64,000 nucleotides of DNA, from positions 1,913,001-1,977,000 of the forward strand of contig NZ_CP014517.1 of assembly GCF_001577265.1 (NCBI RefSeq). Reading direction: 5' to 3'. The DNA is from Variovorax sp. PAMC 28711 (GTDB lineage: Bacteria > Pseudomonadota > Gammaproteobacteria > Burkholderiales > Burkholderiaceae_C). A program made the translations under genes and the position numbers. Below, in pieces: positions 52,755-61,389 of this stretch. Numbering within the stretch: the first letter of the stretch is position 1; each line of letters starts with the position of its first letter. A model generated the notes under the pieces. That model worked only from the letters and a program-made list of their open reading frames with translations. It ran no database searches and was not told where the DNA came from.

Positions 52755-53951
52755 TCAGTCGGCGCTACGCGACTTCTTGACGTCGGCGGCGCTCGGCTGG
52801 AACTTGGCGCCGTCGAAGTAGGTGTAATCGACCATCACGCCCTTGCCGTTGTCGTTCTTGGTCTTGCCGACGAACGCGCCCATGGTCGACTGGTGGTCTT
52901 CCGCGCGGTAGGCGATCTTGCCGAACGGCGTGTCGACCTGGAGGCCCTTGAACGCGGCGACGAGCTTCGGCGTCTCCGTGCTCTTGGCCTTGACGATGCC
53001 GGCCGCGACCGACTTGATCATGCTGTAGCCGACCACCGAACCCAGGCGCGGATAGTCCTTGTACTTGTCGTGGTACGCCAGGAAGAAGGCCTTGTGCTCG
53101 GGCGTCTGCACGCCGTACCACGGGTAGCCGGTCACGATCCAGCCGTTGGGCGTCTCGTCCTTGAGCGGGTCGAGGTACTCGGGCTCGCCGGTCAGCACGC
53201 TCACCACCGCGCGGTCCTTGAAGAGGCCGCGCGTGTTGCCTTCGCGCACGAACTTCGAGAGGTCGGCACCGAAGAGCACGTTGAAGATCGCGTCCGGCTT
53301 GGCATCGGCCAGCGCCTGCGCAACCGCGCCCGCGTCGACCTTGCCCAGCGGCGGCGCCTGTTCGGCGACGAACTCGACGTCGGGCTGCGCGGCCTTCAGC
53401 AGCGTCTTGAAGGCGGCGACGGCCGACTGGCCGTACTCGTAGTTGGGGTACACGACCGCCCAGCGCTTCTTGTTCAGCTTGACCGCTTCGGGCACGAGCA
53501 TCGCGGCCTGCATGTAGGTGCCGGGGCGCAGGCGGAAGGTGTACTGGTTGCCGCCCTGCCAGGTCATCTTGTCGGTCAGCGGCTCGCCGGCCAGGAAGAA
53601 CACCTTCTTCTGCTTGGCGAAGTCGGCCACGGCCAGGCCGGTGTTCGACAGGAAGGTGCCGGTCAGCACATCGATCTTTTCGCGGGCCACCAGCTCTTCG
53701 GCCACGCGCACGGCATCGCCGGGGTTGGCGTTGTCGTCGCGCGTGATGAGCTCGACCTTCCTGCCGTTGATGCCGCCCTTGGCGTTGATCTCGTCGACGG
53801 CCAGCTCCATGCCCTTCTTGTAGGGCTCGAGGAAGGCGGGCTGCGCCTTGTAGCTGTTGACTTCGCCGATCTTGATCACGCCCTGCGCGTGCGCGGGAAC
53901 GAGAGCGGTGGCGAGCGCCGCAGCGCTGAAGACGTGACGCAGTGCGTTCAT
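52755..53951 (-). CDS. Periplasmic substrate-binding protein of the ABC importer
   Basis: From the ATG at 53951 (GGAGTTACCC upstream) the product is 398 residues: signal peptide ending LVPAHAQ, then a LivJ/LivK-type type I periplasmic binding fold (IKIGEVNSYKAQPAFLEPYK, AVDEINAKGGINGRKVELIT, RDDNANPGD). It is followed 27 bases later by the fused permease. Aromatic or N-heterocyclic acids are often bound by this subfamily in catabolic clusters. The exact ligand is unknown. Confidence 0.9.
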   Translation of the reverse strand: MNALRHVFSAAALATALVPAHAQGVIKIGEVNSYKAQPAFLEPYKKGMELAVDEINAKGGINGRKVELITRDDNANPGDAVRVAEELVAREKIDVLTGTFLSNTGLAVADFAKQKKVFFLAGEPLTDKMTWQGGNQYTFRLRPGTYMQAAMLVPEAVKLNKKRWAVVYPNYEYGQSAVAAFKTLLKAAQPDVEFVAEQAPPLGKVDAGAVAQALADAKPDAIFNVLFGADLSKFVREGNTRGLFKDRAVVSVLTGEPEYLDPLKDETPNGWIVTGYPWYGVQTPEHKAFFLAYHDKYKDYPRLGSVVGYSMIKSVAAGIVKAKSTETPKLVAAFKGLQVDTPFGKIAYRAEDHQSTMGAFVGKTKNDNGKGVMVDYTYFDGAKFQPSAADVKKSRSAD

Positions 53952-54007
53952 GGGTAACTCCTTGAGGACGAACAGAAAATGAAACTCGGCAACGTTCGGA
54001 GGGCGGG

Positions 54008-54592
54008 TCAACGGAGACCGTCTTCGCCCTTGATTTCGGAATGCTTCAGCCCGCCGATGCGCGGCAGCGGACGACCGCTGTCGGTGACCGCGACGGCCAC
54101 GACGATTTCGTTGGCGCGCGGGGCGTCCGACACGCGCGCTTCGATCGCATCGAAGTGGCTGCGCACGAAGGCGGCGTCTTTGTGGCCGAGCGGCACGTCG
54201 ATGGCGGTGCCGAGCGTGCCGCGCTTCTTGCTCGACGGCACGAGCGCAGCACCCTTTTCGACGGCGACACGCAACGGTGCGCCGAGCTTGGGATGCAGGA
54301 TCGCCGCAGCGTGCTCCAGTTCGCCGGCTTCGCCGACGATGGCGGCCTTGCCGTAGCTTTGCGCGTCGCCCGGCGCGATGCCGAGCGCGGCGACGGCCTT
54401 CTGGCCGAGCAGTGCGCCCAGCTCTTCGCCGATGGCGATGAGGTCGTCGAGGTTCTCGCTGTAGCGGCCCGCGTACGGGTTCTCGATGACGGCGATGGCG
54501 ACGGCGCGACGCGTCGGCGGGTCGATGGTCTGGCCCATTTCGACACGCGTTTCGTCGACCTGCACGATGAGTTTGCGGATGTTGGCTGGCAT
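54008..54592 (-). CDS. PF06684 (amino acid synthesis / DUF1185) family protein
   Basis: The 194-residue protein is of the PF06684 type: VIENPYAGRYSENLDDLIAI, YGKAAIVGEAGELEHAAAIL, VPSSKKRGTLGTAIDVPL and a DEIVVAVA-like ending. A Bordetella member has a chorismate-mutase-like fold; reactions of the family are not established. The gene lies between its paralogue and the ABC binding protein. Role in the nicotinate pathway is inferred from position. Confidence 0.85.
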   Translation of the reverse strand: MPANIRKLIVQVDETRVEMGQTIDPPTRRAVAIAVIENPYAGRYSENLDDLIAIGEELGALLGQKAVAALGIAPGDAQSYGKAAIVGEAGELEHAAAILHPKLGAPLRVAVEKGAALVPSSKKRGTLGTAIDVPLGHKDAAFVRSHFDAIEARVSDAPRANEIVVAVAVTDSGRPLPRIGGLKHSEIKGEDGLR

Positions 54593-54620
54593 GGTGGGGT
54601 GTTCCTTGTCTCTGACGGGA

Positions 54621-55262
54621 TCAGCGCAGGCCGTCCCACTTGGCGATGTTTTCTGCGCGCAGCCCGCCGACGCGGTCGTGGATGCGGTAGCCCGTCGTCA
54701 TCGCGAGGATGAAGACGATCTCGTCGGCGGCCGGCGCACCGGGCACGCGCACTTCGATCGCGTCGAACTGGCCGCGCACGTACGCGGCATTGATGTTGGT
54801 GAGCGGCACGTCGAGCGTGGTGCCGGGCGCGCCGACCTTCTTGGTCGACGGCACGATCGACAGCGCATTCGCGGGCTGGCCGGTTTTTTCTTCGGCCTGG
54901 CCGGCGCGGTAGGCGTTACGGTCGCCCTTCCAGCCAAGCAACTCGCGCATCGCGTAGCCGCCCGGCACATGCCAGAGCGCGCCGTGTTCGAGTTCGCCCG
55001 CGGCACCGACGATGGCGCCTTTGCCGTAGGTCGCGATGTCTTCGACCGGCACCGCCATCGCGGCGAGCAGCTGGTGCGCCATGTCGACGCCCACCGGGTC
55101 GAGCAGGCTCATCATCGGCAGGATGTCGGGTTCGTAGCGTCCCGCGAACGGGTTGGTCAGCACGGCACCGACCGCACCGCGCACCAACGGCGTGGCGGCG
55201 CGGGGTCCGAACTCGTGGTGGATGTGTTCGACATGCGTGAAGACGCGGCGGATTTCGATCAT
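54621..55262 (-). CDS. PF06684 (amino acid synthesis / DUF1185) family protein, paralogue
   Basis: From the ATG at 55262 the product is 213 residues with the same motif series as its neighbour: LTNPFAGRYEPDILPM, YGKGAIVGAAGELEHGAL, VPSTKKVGAPGTTLDVPL, ADEIVFILA. The two adjacent paralogues differ by an insertion of about 20 residues here (LLGWKGDRNAYRAGQAEE), so they may form a heteromer. The upstream ATG at 55292 overlaps the UPF0280 gene and is less likely. Confidence 0.85.
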   Translation of the reverse strand: MIEIRRVFTHVEHIHHEFGPRAATPLVRGAVGAVLTNPFAGRYEPDILPMMSLLDPVGVDMAHQLLAAMAVPVEDIATYGKGAIVGAAGELEHGALWHVPGGYAMRELLGWKGDRNAYRAGQAEEKTGQPANALSIVPSTKKVGAPGTTLDVPLTNINAAYVRGQFDAIEVRVPGAPAADEIVFILAMTTGYRIHDRVGGLRAENIAKWDGLR

Positions 55263-55272
55263 GGGGTTTTCG

Positions 55273-56181
55273 TTAAGCAAATACTGAACCAACAGAGGCC
55301 GCTGACACCGCTGTCGACGACCCGGCGTTGGAGCATAAGGGCTCGACCGTGCGGTGCTGCCCCTGGCAAACCAGCACGGCTGAAACGATCAGTCCGGCGT
55401 TCTGCAGCAGCAGGGCGCGCGCCGCGCCCGCATCCAGTGCGCGACGCACCTGCGCGGATGCCAGCCGGTCGACCGCGACCGTCACCAGGCGGTCGCCGAG
55501 GTCGCTGTCGTCCTTGCAGTCGCTTGCCGGTTTGCGGTGGATGCCGGCGTCGTCGATGTCGACGGCGTTGGCGATCACGGTCGCGGCCGCGTCGGCCATC
55601 GACGCCGTGGCGGCAAGCACGGTCACGCTGTCGGCGATGCCGAGCGAAAAGCTGCGGCCACGCCAGCCGCTGGTCGCGACACCGCGCACCGGCAGGTCGC
55701 TCGTGACATCGAATTTCCCGTCGATCGCGATGCGGTCGGCGTCCCGCAGGTCGAAGCGCGCGAGTTCCGGGAACAGGCCGACGCGCACCGAGTGCCCGGG
55801 CGCGAGGTGCAGCGCGATGTCGCCGCCGTTGTTGAGCCACGCGCGATCGATGCCGGGTCGGTCGTAGAAAGCGATGAGTTCCTCGGCCACGCTGCCAGCC
55901 ACCGCTGCCATCGACGTGATGTACGCGGGCCGGAACGGCGCACAGGCGCGCCACATGCGCCGCGCGACCCCGCTGCGCAACAAGCACTCGGCGCCGACCG
56001 GCTGGCGCAGCAGCGGCAGTTCGAGCACCAGTTCTCCGAGCAAGCCTTGAAAGCGCTGCCACGCTTCAACGTGCGCGGCCGCCACGGCCTGCACATCGCC
56101 ATGGGCTTCGGCCACGATGTCGATCGGCCCGTGGTTCCAATGCCACCGATGTGCGTCGAGCGCGGTGCGCTGTGCGGTCAT
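55273..56181 (-). CDS. UPF0280 (ApbE-like) family protein
   Basis: From the ATG at 56181, 4 bases after the reductase stop, the product is 302 residues. UPF0280 features: ITSMAAVAGSVAEELIAFYD, LNNGGDIALHLAPG, TSGWRGRSFSLGIADSVTVL and ADAAATVIANAVD. This is related to the FMN-transferase ApbE fold, so flavin attachment or flavin-binding for the neighbouring reductase is a reasonable idea. It recurs beside 6-hydroxynicotinate reductase-like genes only as my inference; no experimental function is known to me. Confidence 0.82.
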   Translation of the reverse strand: MTAQRTALDAHRWHWNHGPIDIVAEAHGDVQAVAAAHVEAWQRFQGLLGELVLELPLLRQPVGAECLLRSGVARRMWRACAPFRPAYITSMAAVAGSVAEELIAFYDRPGIDRAWLNNGGDIALHLAPGHSVRVGLFPELARFDLRDADRIAIDGKFDVTSDLPVRGVATSGWRGRSFSLGIADSVTVLAATASMADAAATVIANAVDIDDAGIHRKPASDCKDDSDLGDRLVTVAVDRLASAQVRRALDAGAARALLLQNAGLIVSAVLVCQGQHRTVEPLCSNAGSSTAVSAASVGSVFA

Positions 56182-56185
56182 CGCC

Positions 56186-57802
56186 TCAGCCGAGCATCGG
56201 GGGTTGCGCGAGCGGCCAGGGATTGGCCGCGTCGATCGTCTGCCACTGGCGCGCAATCGGCGCGCCGTCGTCCTGCCAGGCACCGCGCGAGAGCGCCTGC
56301 TCCAGCGGGAACACGCTGGCCGTGTGGCCACCGAGGGCTGCGTAGTCGTCCAGCCGCATGCTGAACTCGATGGGCGCGACGATCGCCGGCGTGGGCACGG
56401 TGCCGAAGCTGTTGTCGGGCATGCGCATCACGTCGACCATCACGGTGATGCCGCCGCCGGGCCACACATAGGCCGGTGCGCCGCCGCAGGTGACGTTGAC
56501 CAGCGCGTTCTTGATGGCGCGCGTGAGCAGCACCGGGTTCTCGCTCACGCCGGCGCGCAGGCTGCCGCCCGCGCCGCCGAGGAACAACACGGTGCAGAGC
56601 GAGGGCTCGCAGTTCTCGCCGATGCGCTCGACGATGCGGCGCACTTCTTCGGGCATCGGTTGCTCGATAGCCTGCAAGGCGTTGTCGAGCACGTACCACT
56701 GCGCATGTTCGCCGGTGGTCGAGGTCATGAGGAGCCGCAGGCCGGGCCTGGCGACACCGGCTTCCCAGCCTTCGATGATCGAGAGCGGATCGTCGATGTC
56801 GGTGCCGCCCCAGCCGTTGCCGGGGTTCGCGACCTGGAAGTACCGGCCTGGCGTGGACTTGCGTCCGCGCATCTCGATGCCGGAGGGCGCCATGTCGAGG
56901 CAGCGGCCGGCCTGGTGCTGCGTGAGCACGCCGGTGATGTGGTCGTCGACCACCACCACTTCGTCGGCCACGCCGGCGAACTGCCGCGCGAAGATGCCAA
57001 CCGCCGCCGAGCCGCAGCCCACGCGCATGCGCTGCTCTTCGACGCCGTTGACGATCGGCGCCTTGCCCGCCTGGATGACGATGCCGGCCCCGCCGTCGAT
57101 GAGGCATTCGGCCGGCTTCTTGTTGCCGAGCAGCTGCATCAGTTCGAGCGTCAGGCGCCCTTCCTTCTTGCTGCCGCCGGTGAGGTGGTGCACACCACCG
57201 AGCGAGAGCATCTGCGAGCCGTATTCGGCCGTCGTGACGTGGCCGACGACCTCGCCCTTGTAGCGGACGTTGGCCTGCTCCGCGCCAAGGAAACGGTCGG
57301 TGTCGATCTTGATCTTGAGGCTGCAGTAACTGAAGATGCCTTCGGTCACCACCGTCACCATGTCGACGCCCCGCACCTTCGAGCCGACGATGAACGGCGC
57401 AGGCTTGTAGTCGGGATAGGTGGTCGACGAGCCGACGCCAGTCACGAAGACCTCGTCGGCCAGCAGGAGGTCGCCGTCCCAATCGGGCGCGGCCGGCGGC
57501 GCACCATTGGCGGTCGTTTCGGCACCGGGACGTGCAAAAGGCACCAATGCGGTGGCATTGCTTTCGACGGCGCGACGCAGCAGCACGACCGGATCGACCC
57601 GCACCAGCGTGCCGGCGCGGTTGGCGTAGCGGTCGCAGGCGCCGGTGCGGCCTTCGGAAATCTGGCACAGCACCGGGCAGGCGTTGCACTCGACCTTGGG
57701 CACGCTGACCTTGTCGTTGCGCAGGGGCGCGCGAGTGGCGACGGCGTCCATGGGCATCACGTCCATGCCCGGTAACCCGTCTGTCTTGGTGTGTTCTGTC
57801 AT
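56186..57802 (-). CDS. 6-hydroxynicotinate reductase-like iron-sulfur protein
   Basis: From the ATG at 57802 (AAGGA 9 bases upstream) the product is 538 residues. The N-terminus has a Cys cluster (ECNACPVLCQISEGRTGACD) suited to a [4Fe-4S] centre. The large C-terminal part has Gly-rich turns (GGAGIVIQAGKAPIVNGVEE, VGCGSAAVGIFA, LFLGGAGGSLRAGVSENP). This matches proteins annotated as 6-hydroxynicotinate reductase, which reduce 6-hydroxynicotinate to 1,4,5,6-tetrahydro-6-oxonicotinate with reduced ferredoxin. It is first in the long minus-strand nicotinate operon. A start at 57883 is rejected because it would lie inside the operator. Confidence 0.8.
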   Translation of the reverse strand: MTEHTKTDGLPGMDVMPMDAVATRAPLRNDKVSVPKVECNACPVLCQISEGRTGACDRYANRAGTLVRVDPVVLLRRAVESNATALVPFARPGAETTANGAPPAAPDWDGDLLLADEVFVTGVGSSTTYPDYKPAPFIVGSKVRGVDMVTVVTEGIFSYCSLKIKIDTDRFLGAEQANVRYKGEVVGHVTTAEYGSQMLSLGGVHHLTGGSKKEGRLTLELMQLLGNKKPAECLIDGGAGIVIQAGKAPIVNGVEEQRMRVGCGSAAVGIFARQFAGVADEVVVVDDHITGVLTQHQAGRCLDMAPSGIEMRGRKSTPGRYFQVANPGNGWGGTDIDDPLSIIEGWEAGVARPGLRLLMTSTTGEHAQWYVLDNALQAIEQPMPEEVRRIVERIGENCEPSLCTVLFLGGAGGSLRAGVSENPVLLTRAIKNALVNVTCGGAPAYVWPGGGITVMVDVMRMPDNSFGTVPTPAIVAPIEFSMRLDDYAALGGHTASVFPLEQALSRGAWQDDGAPIARQWQTIDAANPWPLAQPPMLG

Positions 57803-57871
57803 CGTGGAAAATCCTTGAGATCGCCAAGCACCGGCTGGCTCAGAAGGTGCTTGTGATCGATTTGCTCTTTG

Positions 57872-57926
57872 TGTAGCATTCACTCCACTTTGATGTTGTG
57901 AACGCTACATTCAAAATCAATGTAGC
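57872..57926. promoter_or_regulatory. Tandem palindromic operators between reductase and ferredoxin reductase genes
   Basis: Two inverted repeats overlap: TGTAGCATTCAC / GTGAACGCTACA (57872-57883 with 57898-57909, one mismatch) and a perfect GCTACATT-N7-AATGTAGC (57904-57926). The shared half-site is TGTAGC. They lie in the divergent promoter, and the TetR regulator encoded two genes away is the likely binder. Confidence 0.75.
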
Positions 57927-57991
57927 AAATGCAATGCCAACGCGCAACGGCGTTTTCACCGAACCATCGAACCACCGAAAAATCTCAAGCC

Positions 57992-58765
57992 ATGAGTGCC
58001 TTCAGCGAAGAAACCGTCCTCAGCGTCCACCACTGGACCGACCGCCTGTTCACCTTCACCACGACGCGCGACCCCGCGCTGCGTTTCTCGAACGGGCATT
58101 TCACGATGATCGGTCTGCGCGTGAACGACAAGCCGCTCTTGCGCGCCTACAGCATCGCGAGCGCCAACTACGAGGAATACCTCGAGTTCCTGAGCATCAA
58201 GGTCGACGACGGCCCGCTCACTTCGCGCCTGCAGCACATCCAGGTCGGCGACAAGATCATCGTGGGCCGCAAGCCGACCGGCACGCTGCTCATCGACTAC
58301 ACGCTGCCCGGCAAGCGCCTCTATCTCCTGGGCACCGGCACCGGCCTCGCACCCTTCATGAGCGTGATCCGCGACCCGGAAACGTACGAGAGGTTCGAGA
58401 AGGTCATCCTCGTGCACGGCGTGCGCCAGGTCGACGAGCTGGCCTATCACGACCTCGTGCTCGACCACCTGCCCAAGCATGAGTTCCTGGGCGAGCTCAT
58501 CCAGAACCAGCTGCTCTATTACCCGACCGTGACGCGCGAAGATTTCCGCAACATGGGCCGCATCACCGAGCTGATGGAAAGCAACAAGCTGACCGACGAT
58601 CTCGGCCTGCCGCCGCTCAACGCCGCCGAAGACCGCGTGATGCTGTGCGGCAGCCCCGGCATGCTGGTCGACCTGAAGCACATGCTCGAAGCCAAGGGCT
58701 TCAAAGAGGGGAACACCTCGACCCCTGGCGACTTCGTGGTCGAGCGCGCGTTCGCCGAAAAGTAA
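57992..58765 (+). CDS. fpr: Ferredoxin-NADP(+) reductase
   Basis: The 257-residue flavoprotein has the FAD site RAYSIASANYEEYLEF, NADP site LLGTGTGLAPFMSVIRD, and CGSPGMLVDL plus the C-terminal FVVERAFAEK typical of bacterial Fpr. It moves electrons between NADPH and ferredoxin. Placed divergently from the ferredoxin-dependent reductase gene and under the same operators, it probably supplies low-potential electrons to that step. The TetR gene follows after 3 bases. Confidence 0.93.
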   Translation: MSAFSEETVLSVHHWTDRLFTFTTTRDPALRFSNGHFTMIGLRVNDKPLLRAYSIASANYEEYLEFLSIKVDDGPLTSRLQHIQVGDKIIVGRKPTGTLLIDYTLPGKRLYLLGTGTGLAPFMSVIRDPETYERFEKVILVHGVRQVDELAYHDLVLDHLPKHEFLGELIQNQLLYYPTVTREDFRNMGRITELMESNKLTDDLGLPPLNAAEDRVMLCGSPGMLVDLKHMLEAKGFKEGNTSTPGDFVVERAFAEK

Positions 58766-58768
58766 TCG

Positions 58769-59452
58769 ATGGCCGTTGCCAAGGTTTCGACAGCCAACGG
58801 TGTGCGTCGCGGCACCGGCGTGCGCGATGCGGCGGCGCAGGCCACGCGCAAGGCGATTCTGAAGGCGGCCACCAAGGTGTTCGCGAAGTACGGCTACGAC
58901 GGCGGCAGCGTCGAGAAGATCTCGAAGGCCGCCAAGTCGTACGACCGCATGATCTATTACTACTTCGGCAGCAAGGAAGGCCTGTTCATCGCGGTGCTCG
59001 AAGAGATGTACCGCGCGATGGACGTGGCCGAGAACGCCATCGCACTCGACGCCGACCAGCCCGTCGAAACGCTCACCGCGGTGATCCGTTTCGTGCACGG
59101 CTACTACCGCAAGAACCCCGAGTTCGTCACGCTGCTGAACACCGAGAACCTGCACAAGGGCCGGCACATCTCGAAGTCGTTGCGCGCGGGCGAGTATTCG
59201 TCGCACGCGATCAACGTGATCCGCGAAGTGCTCGCGAGCGGCATCGCCAAGGGCCTGTTCCGCAAGGACGTGGCCGCGCGCGAGGTGTACCTCCTGATCG
59301 CCTCGACCGGCTACTTCTACATGTCGAACCGCCACACGCTCACCGCCTTCCTGGGCGAGCCGCTCGAAACCGCCGAGGCAGTGGCGCGTTGGGAAACCTT
59401 CGCGATCGACACCGTGCTGCGCGCCGTCGGCGCCACGCCGGCCGTTCATTAA
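58769..59452 (+). CDS. TetR-family regulator of the nicotinate cluster
   Basis: The 227-residue protein has an N-terminal TetR helix-turn-helix (AILKAATKVFAKYGYDGGSV, YYYFGSKEGLFIAVLEEMY) and a helical ligand domain (VHGYYRKNPEFVTLLNTENL). It is cotranscribed with fpr and followed by the enamidase gene. It likely represses both directions from the palindromes at 57872-57926 and responds to nicotinate, 6-hydroxynicotinate or a later intermediate. Confidence 0.9.
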   Translation: MAVAKVSTANGVRRGTGVRDAAAQATRKAILKAATKVFAKYGYDGGSVEKISKAAKSYDRMIYYYFGSKEGLFIAVLEEMYRAMDVAENAIALDADQPVETLTAVIRFVHGYYRKNPEFVTLLNTENLHKGRHISKSLRAGEYSSHAINVIREVLASGIAKGLFRKDVAAREVYLLIASTGYFYMSNRHTLTAFLGEPLETAEAVARWETFAIDTVLRAVGATPAVH

Positions 59453-59485
59453 AAGATATCCATCTCCACCCACGAGGAGTCATCC

Positions 59486-60682
59486 ATGGCAGAAGCAGTT
59501 GCGGGCGCGAAGTCCGGCAAAGTCGTCATCAGGAACATCGGTTTGCTCCTTTCGGGCGACATCGACCGACCCATCCTCGACGCCGACACGATCGTCGTGA
59601 ACGATGGGTTGATCGTGGCGGTCGGCAAGGAAAAAGACTGTGACCTCGAAGGCGCGAAGACCGTCATCGACTGCAAGAAGACCTGCGTCGCGCCCGGCTT
59701 GATCGACAGCCACGTGCACCCGGTGTTCGGCGACTGGACGCCGCGCCAGAGCCAGCTCGGCTGGATCGATTCGACCATGAACGGCGGCGTGACCACGATG
59801 ATTTCCGCCGGCGAAGTGCACCTGCCCGGCCGCCCGAAAGACATCGTCGGCCTGAAGGCGCTGGCTATCACGGCGCAGCGCGCCTACGACAACTTTCGGC
59901 CGAGCGGCGTGAAGGTGCTGGCCGGTGCGCCCATCATCGAAAAGGGCATGGTCGAGAGCGACTTCAAGGAGCTCGCCGAAGCGGGCGTGAGCCTGCTGGG
60001 CGAAGTCGGTCTCGGCACGGTGAAGGCGGGCTACGAGGCCAAGGAGATGGTCGCGTGGGCGCGCAAGTACGGCATCCAGAGCACCATCCACACGGGCGGC
60101 CCGTCGATTCCCGGCTCCGGCCTCATCGACAAGGACGTGGTCCTCGAAGCCGATGCCGACATCATCGGCCACATCAACGGCGGCCACACGTCCTTGCCCG
60201 AAGCCCACGTGTGCGAACTTTGCGAAAAGAGCACGCGCGCCATCGAGATCGTGCACAACGGCAACGAGAAGACCGCCATCGCCGCGGCGCGCGCGGCCAT
60301 CGAACTCAAGTGTCCGCATCGCGTGATCCTCGGCACCGACGGGCCCGCCGGCTCGGGCGTGCAGCCGCTCGGCATCCTGCGCATGGTGGCTTTCATCTCG
60401 GCCTTCGCGAGCATTCCGCCGGAGCAGGTGTTCTGCTTCGCGACCGGCAACACCGCACGCATCCGCAACCTGAACTGCGGCCTCGTCGAAGTGGGCCGCG
60501 ACGCCGATTTCGTCTTCATGGACCGCGCCCAACACTCGCCCGCCGCGGGCCTGCTCGAAAGCGTGCAGCTCGGCGACATTCCGGGCGTCGGCATGGTGAT
60601 GATCGACGGCATCGTGCGCGCGGGGCGCAGCCGCAACACGCCGCCGGCGACAGAAGTGCCGGTGGTCGTTTCAGGCCACTGA
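59486..60682 (+). CDS. Enamidase-like amidohydrolase
   Basis: The 398-residue amidohydrolase-superfamily enzyme has metal ligands in LIDSHVHPVFGD, STIHTGGPS and the Asp in ILGTDGPAGSG, with GHINGGHTS and a C-terminal composite-domain GLVEVGRDADFVFMD. Its layout matches enamidase of the anaerobic nicotinate pathway, which opens 1,4,5,6-tetrahydro-6-oxonicotinate to 2-formylglutarate and ammonia. GAGGAG precedes the ATG. With the reductase-like gene it makes the ring-reduction and ring-opening pair. Another cyclic amidase activity cannot be excluded. Confidence 0.85.
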   Translation: MAEAVAGAKSGKVVIRNIGLLLSGDIDRPILDADTIVVNDGLIVAVGKEKDCDLEGAKTVIDCKKTCVAPGLIDSHVHPVFGDWTPRQSQLGWIDSTMNGGVTTMISAGEVHLPGRPKDIVGLKALAITAQRAYDNFRPSGVKVLAGAPIIEKGMVESDFKELAEAGVSLLGEVGLGTVKAGYEAKEMVAWARKYGIQSTIHTGGPSIPGSGLIDKDVVLEADADIIGHINGGHTSLPEAHVCELCEKSTRAIEIVHNGNEKTAIAAARAAIELKCPHRVILGTDGPAGSGVQPLGILRMVAFISAFASIPPEQVFCFATGNTARIRNLNCGLVEVGRDADFVFMDRAQHSPAAGLLESVQLGDIPGVGMVMIDGIVRAGRSRNTPPATEVPVVVSGH

Positions 60683-60726
60683 CACGGCTGCGGGCGGTGC
60701 AGCCGGCGGCCGCTGCGCGCCGTCGA

Positions 60727-61389
60727 TCAACCCACCGCCTCCGACTGCATGCGCACGACGGCTTCGGAGCGAATCGGCACGCGACCCTGCGCCCGGCAGA
60801 CATCGCCGAGGTTGAACCATGCCAGCACGAGGGACAGGAACTCTTCGTTCAGCGGCATCACCGGCTTGTAGCAATAGGTGAGGCGAATCTTGAGCAGGTT
60901 GGCGTCCTGGATGTTTTGCCTGGAGCCGCCCTTGACCTGCGTGCTGCGGTACATGAGGTTGTCGTTGGGGATGAAGCGCCGGCCGTTCGCGGTGACGCCA
61001 TGATCGGCAAAGCTCGCGGGCGATGGATTCAGCACATCGATGAACATGCCCGACACATCGACATTGGCGCGAACGATCGCCCCTGCCAGCTCGCCCCGGC
61101 CGGCTGCACGCTTCATGTAGAGCGGCGCCAGAGCGCTCTTGCCAGCCAGCCGCATCTGGCTGGTGAGTCCGGAGCGGGCGTTGTCCACCGCGCCCGCGCG
61201 CGCCGCGGCCAGCGCGGCCATGTCGACCACGGCCTTGGCCTTGTACATCAGCGCCATCTCTGCAATGGCAAAGATCACCATCAGGAAGATCACCATCGTG
61301 ATGGCCATTTCCACGAGCGTGGCGCCTCGCATCGCGCGGGCCGGCGGCGAGCGGCGAATGCGGGCGCCGAAGGTTGAACGGTGGCTCAT
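60727..61389 (-). CDS. TadE-like pilus assembly protein
   Basis: From the ATG at 61389 the product is 220 residues with the TadE-type N-terminus RGATLVEMAITMVIFLMVIF (Glu near the start of the hydrophobic segment, as in pseudopilins), then a periplasmic domain. The start overlaps the DUF192 stop (ATGA). Tad pseudopilins take part in building the Flp/Tad pilus. It is the last Tad gene and converges on the enamidase gene. Confidence 0.82.
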   Translation of the reverse strand: MSHRSTFGARIRRSPPARAMRGATLVEMAITMVIFLMVIFAIAEMALMYKAKAVVDMAALAAARAGAVDNARSGLTSQMRLAGKSALAPLYMKRAAGRGELAGAIVRANVDVSGMFIDVLNPSPASFADHGVTANGRRFIPNDNLMYRSTQVKGGSRQNIQDANLLKIRLTYCYKPVMPLNEEFLSLVLAWFNLGDVCRAQGRVPIRSEAVVRMQSEAVG

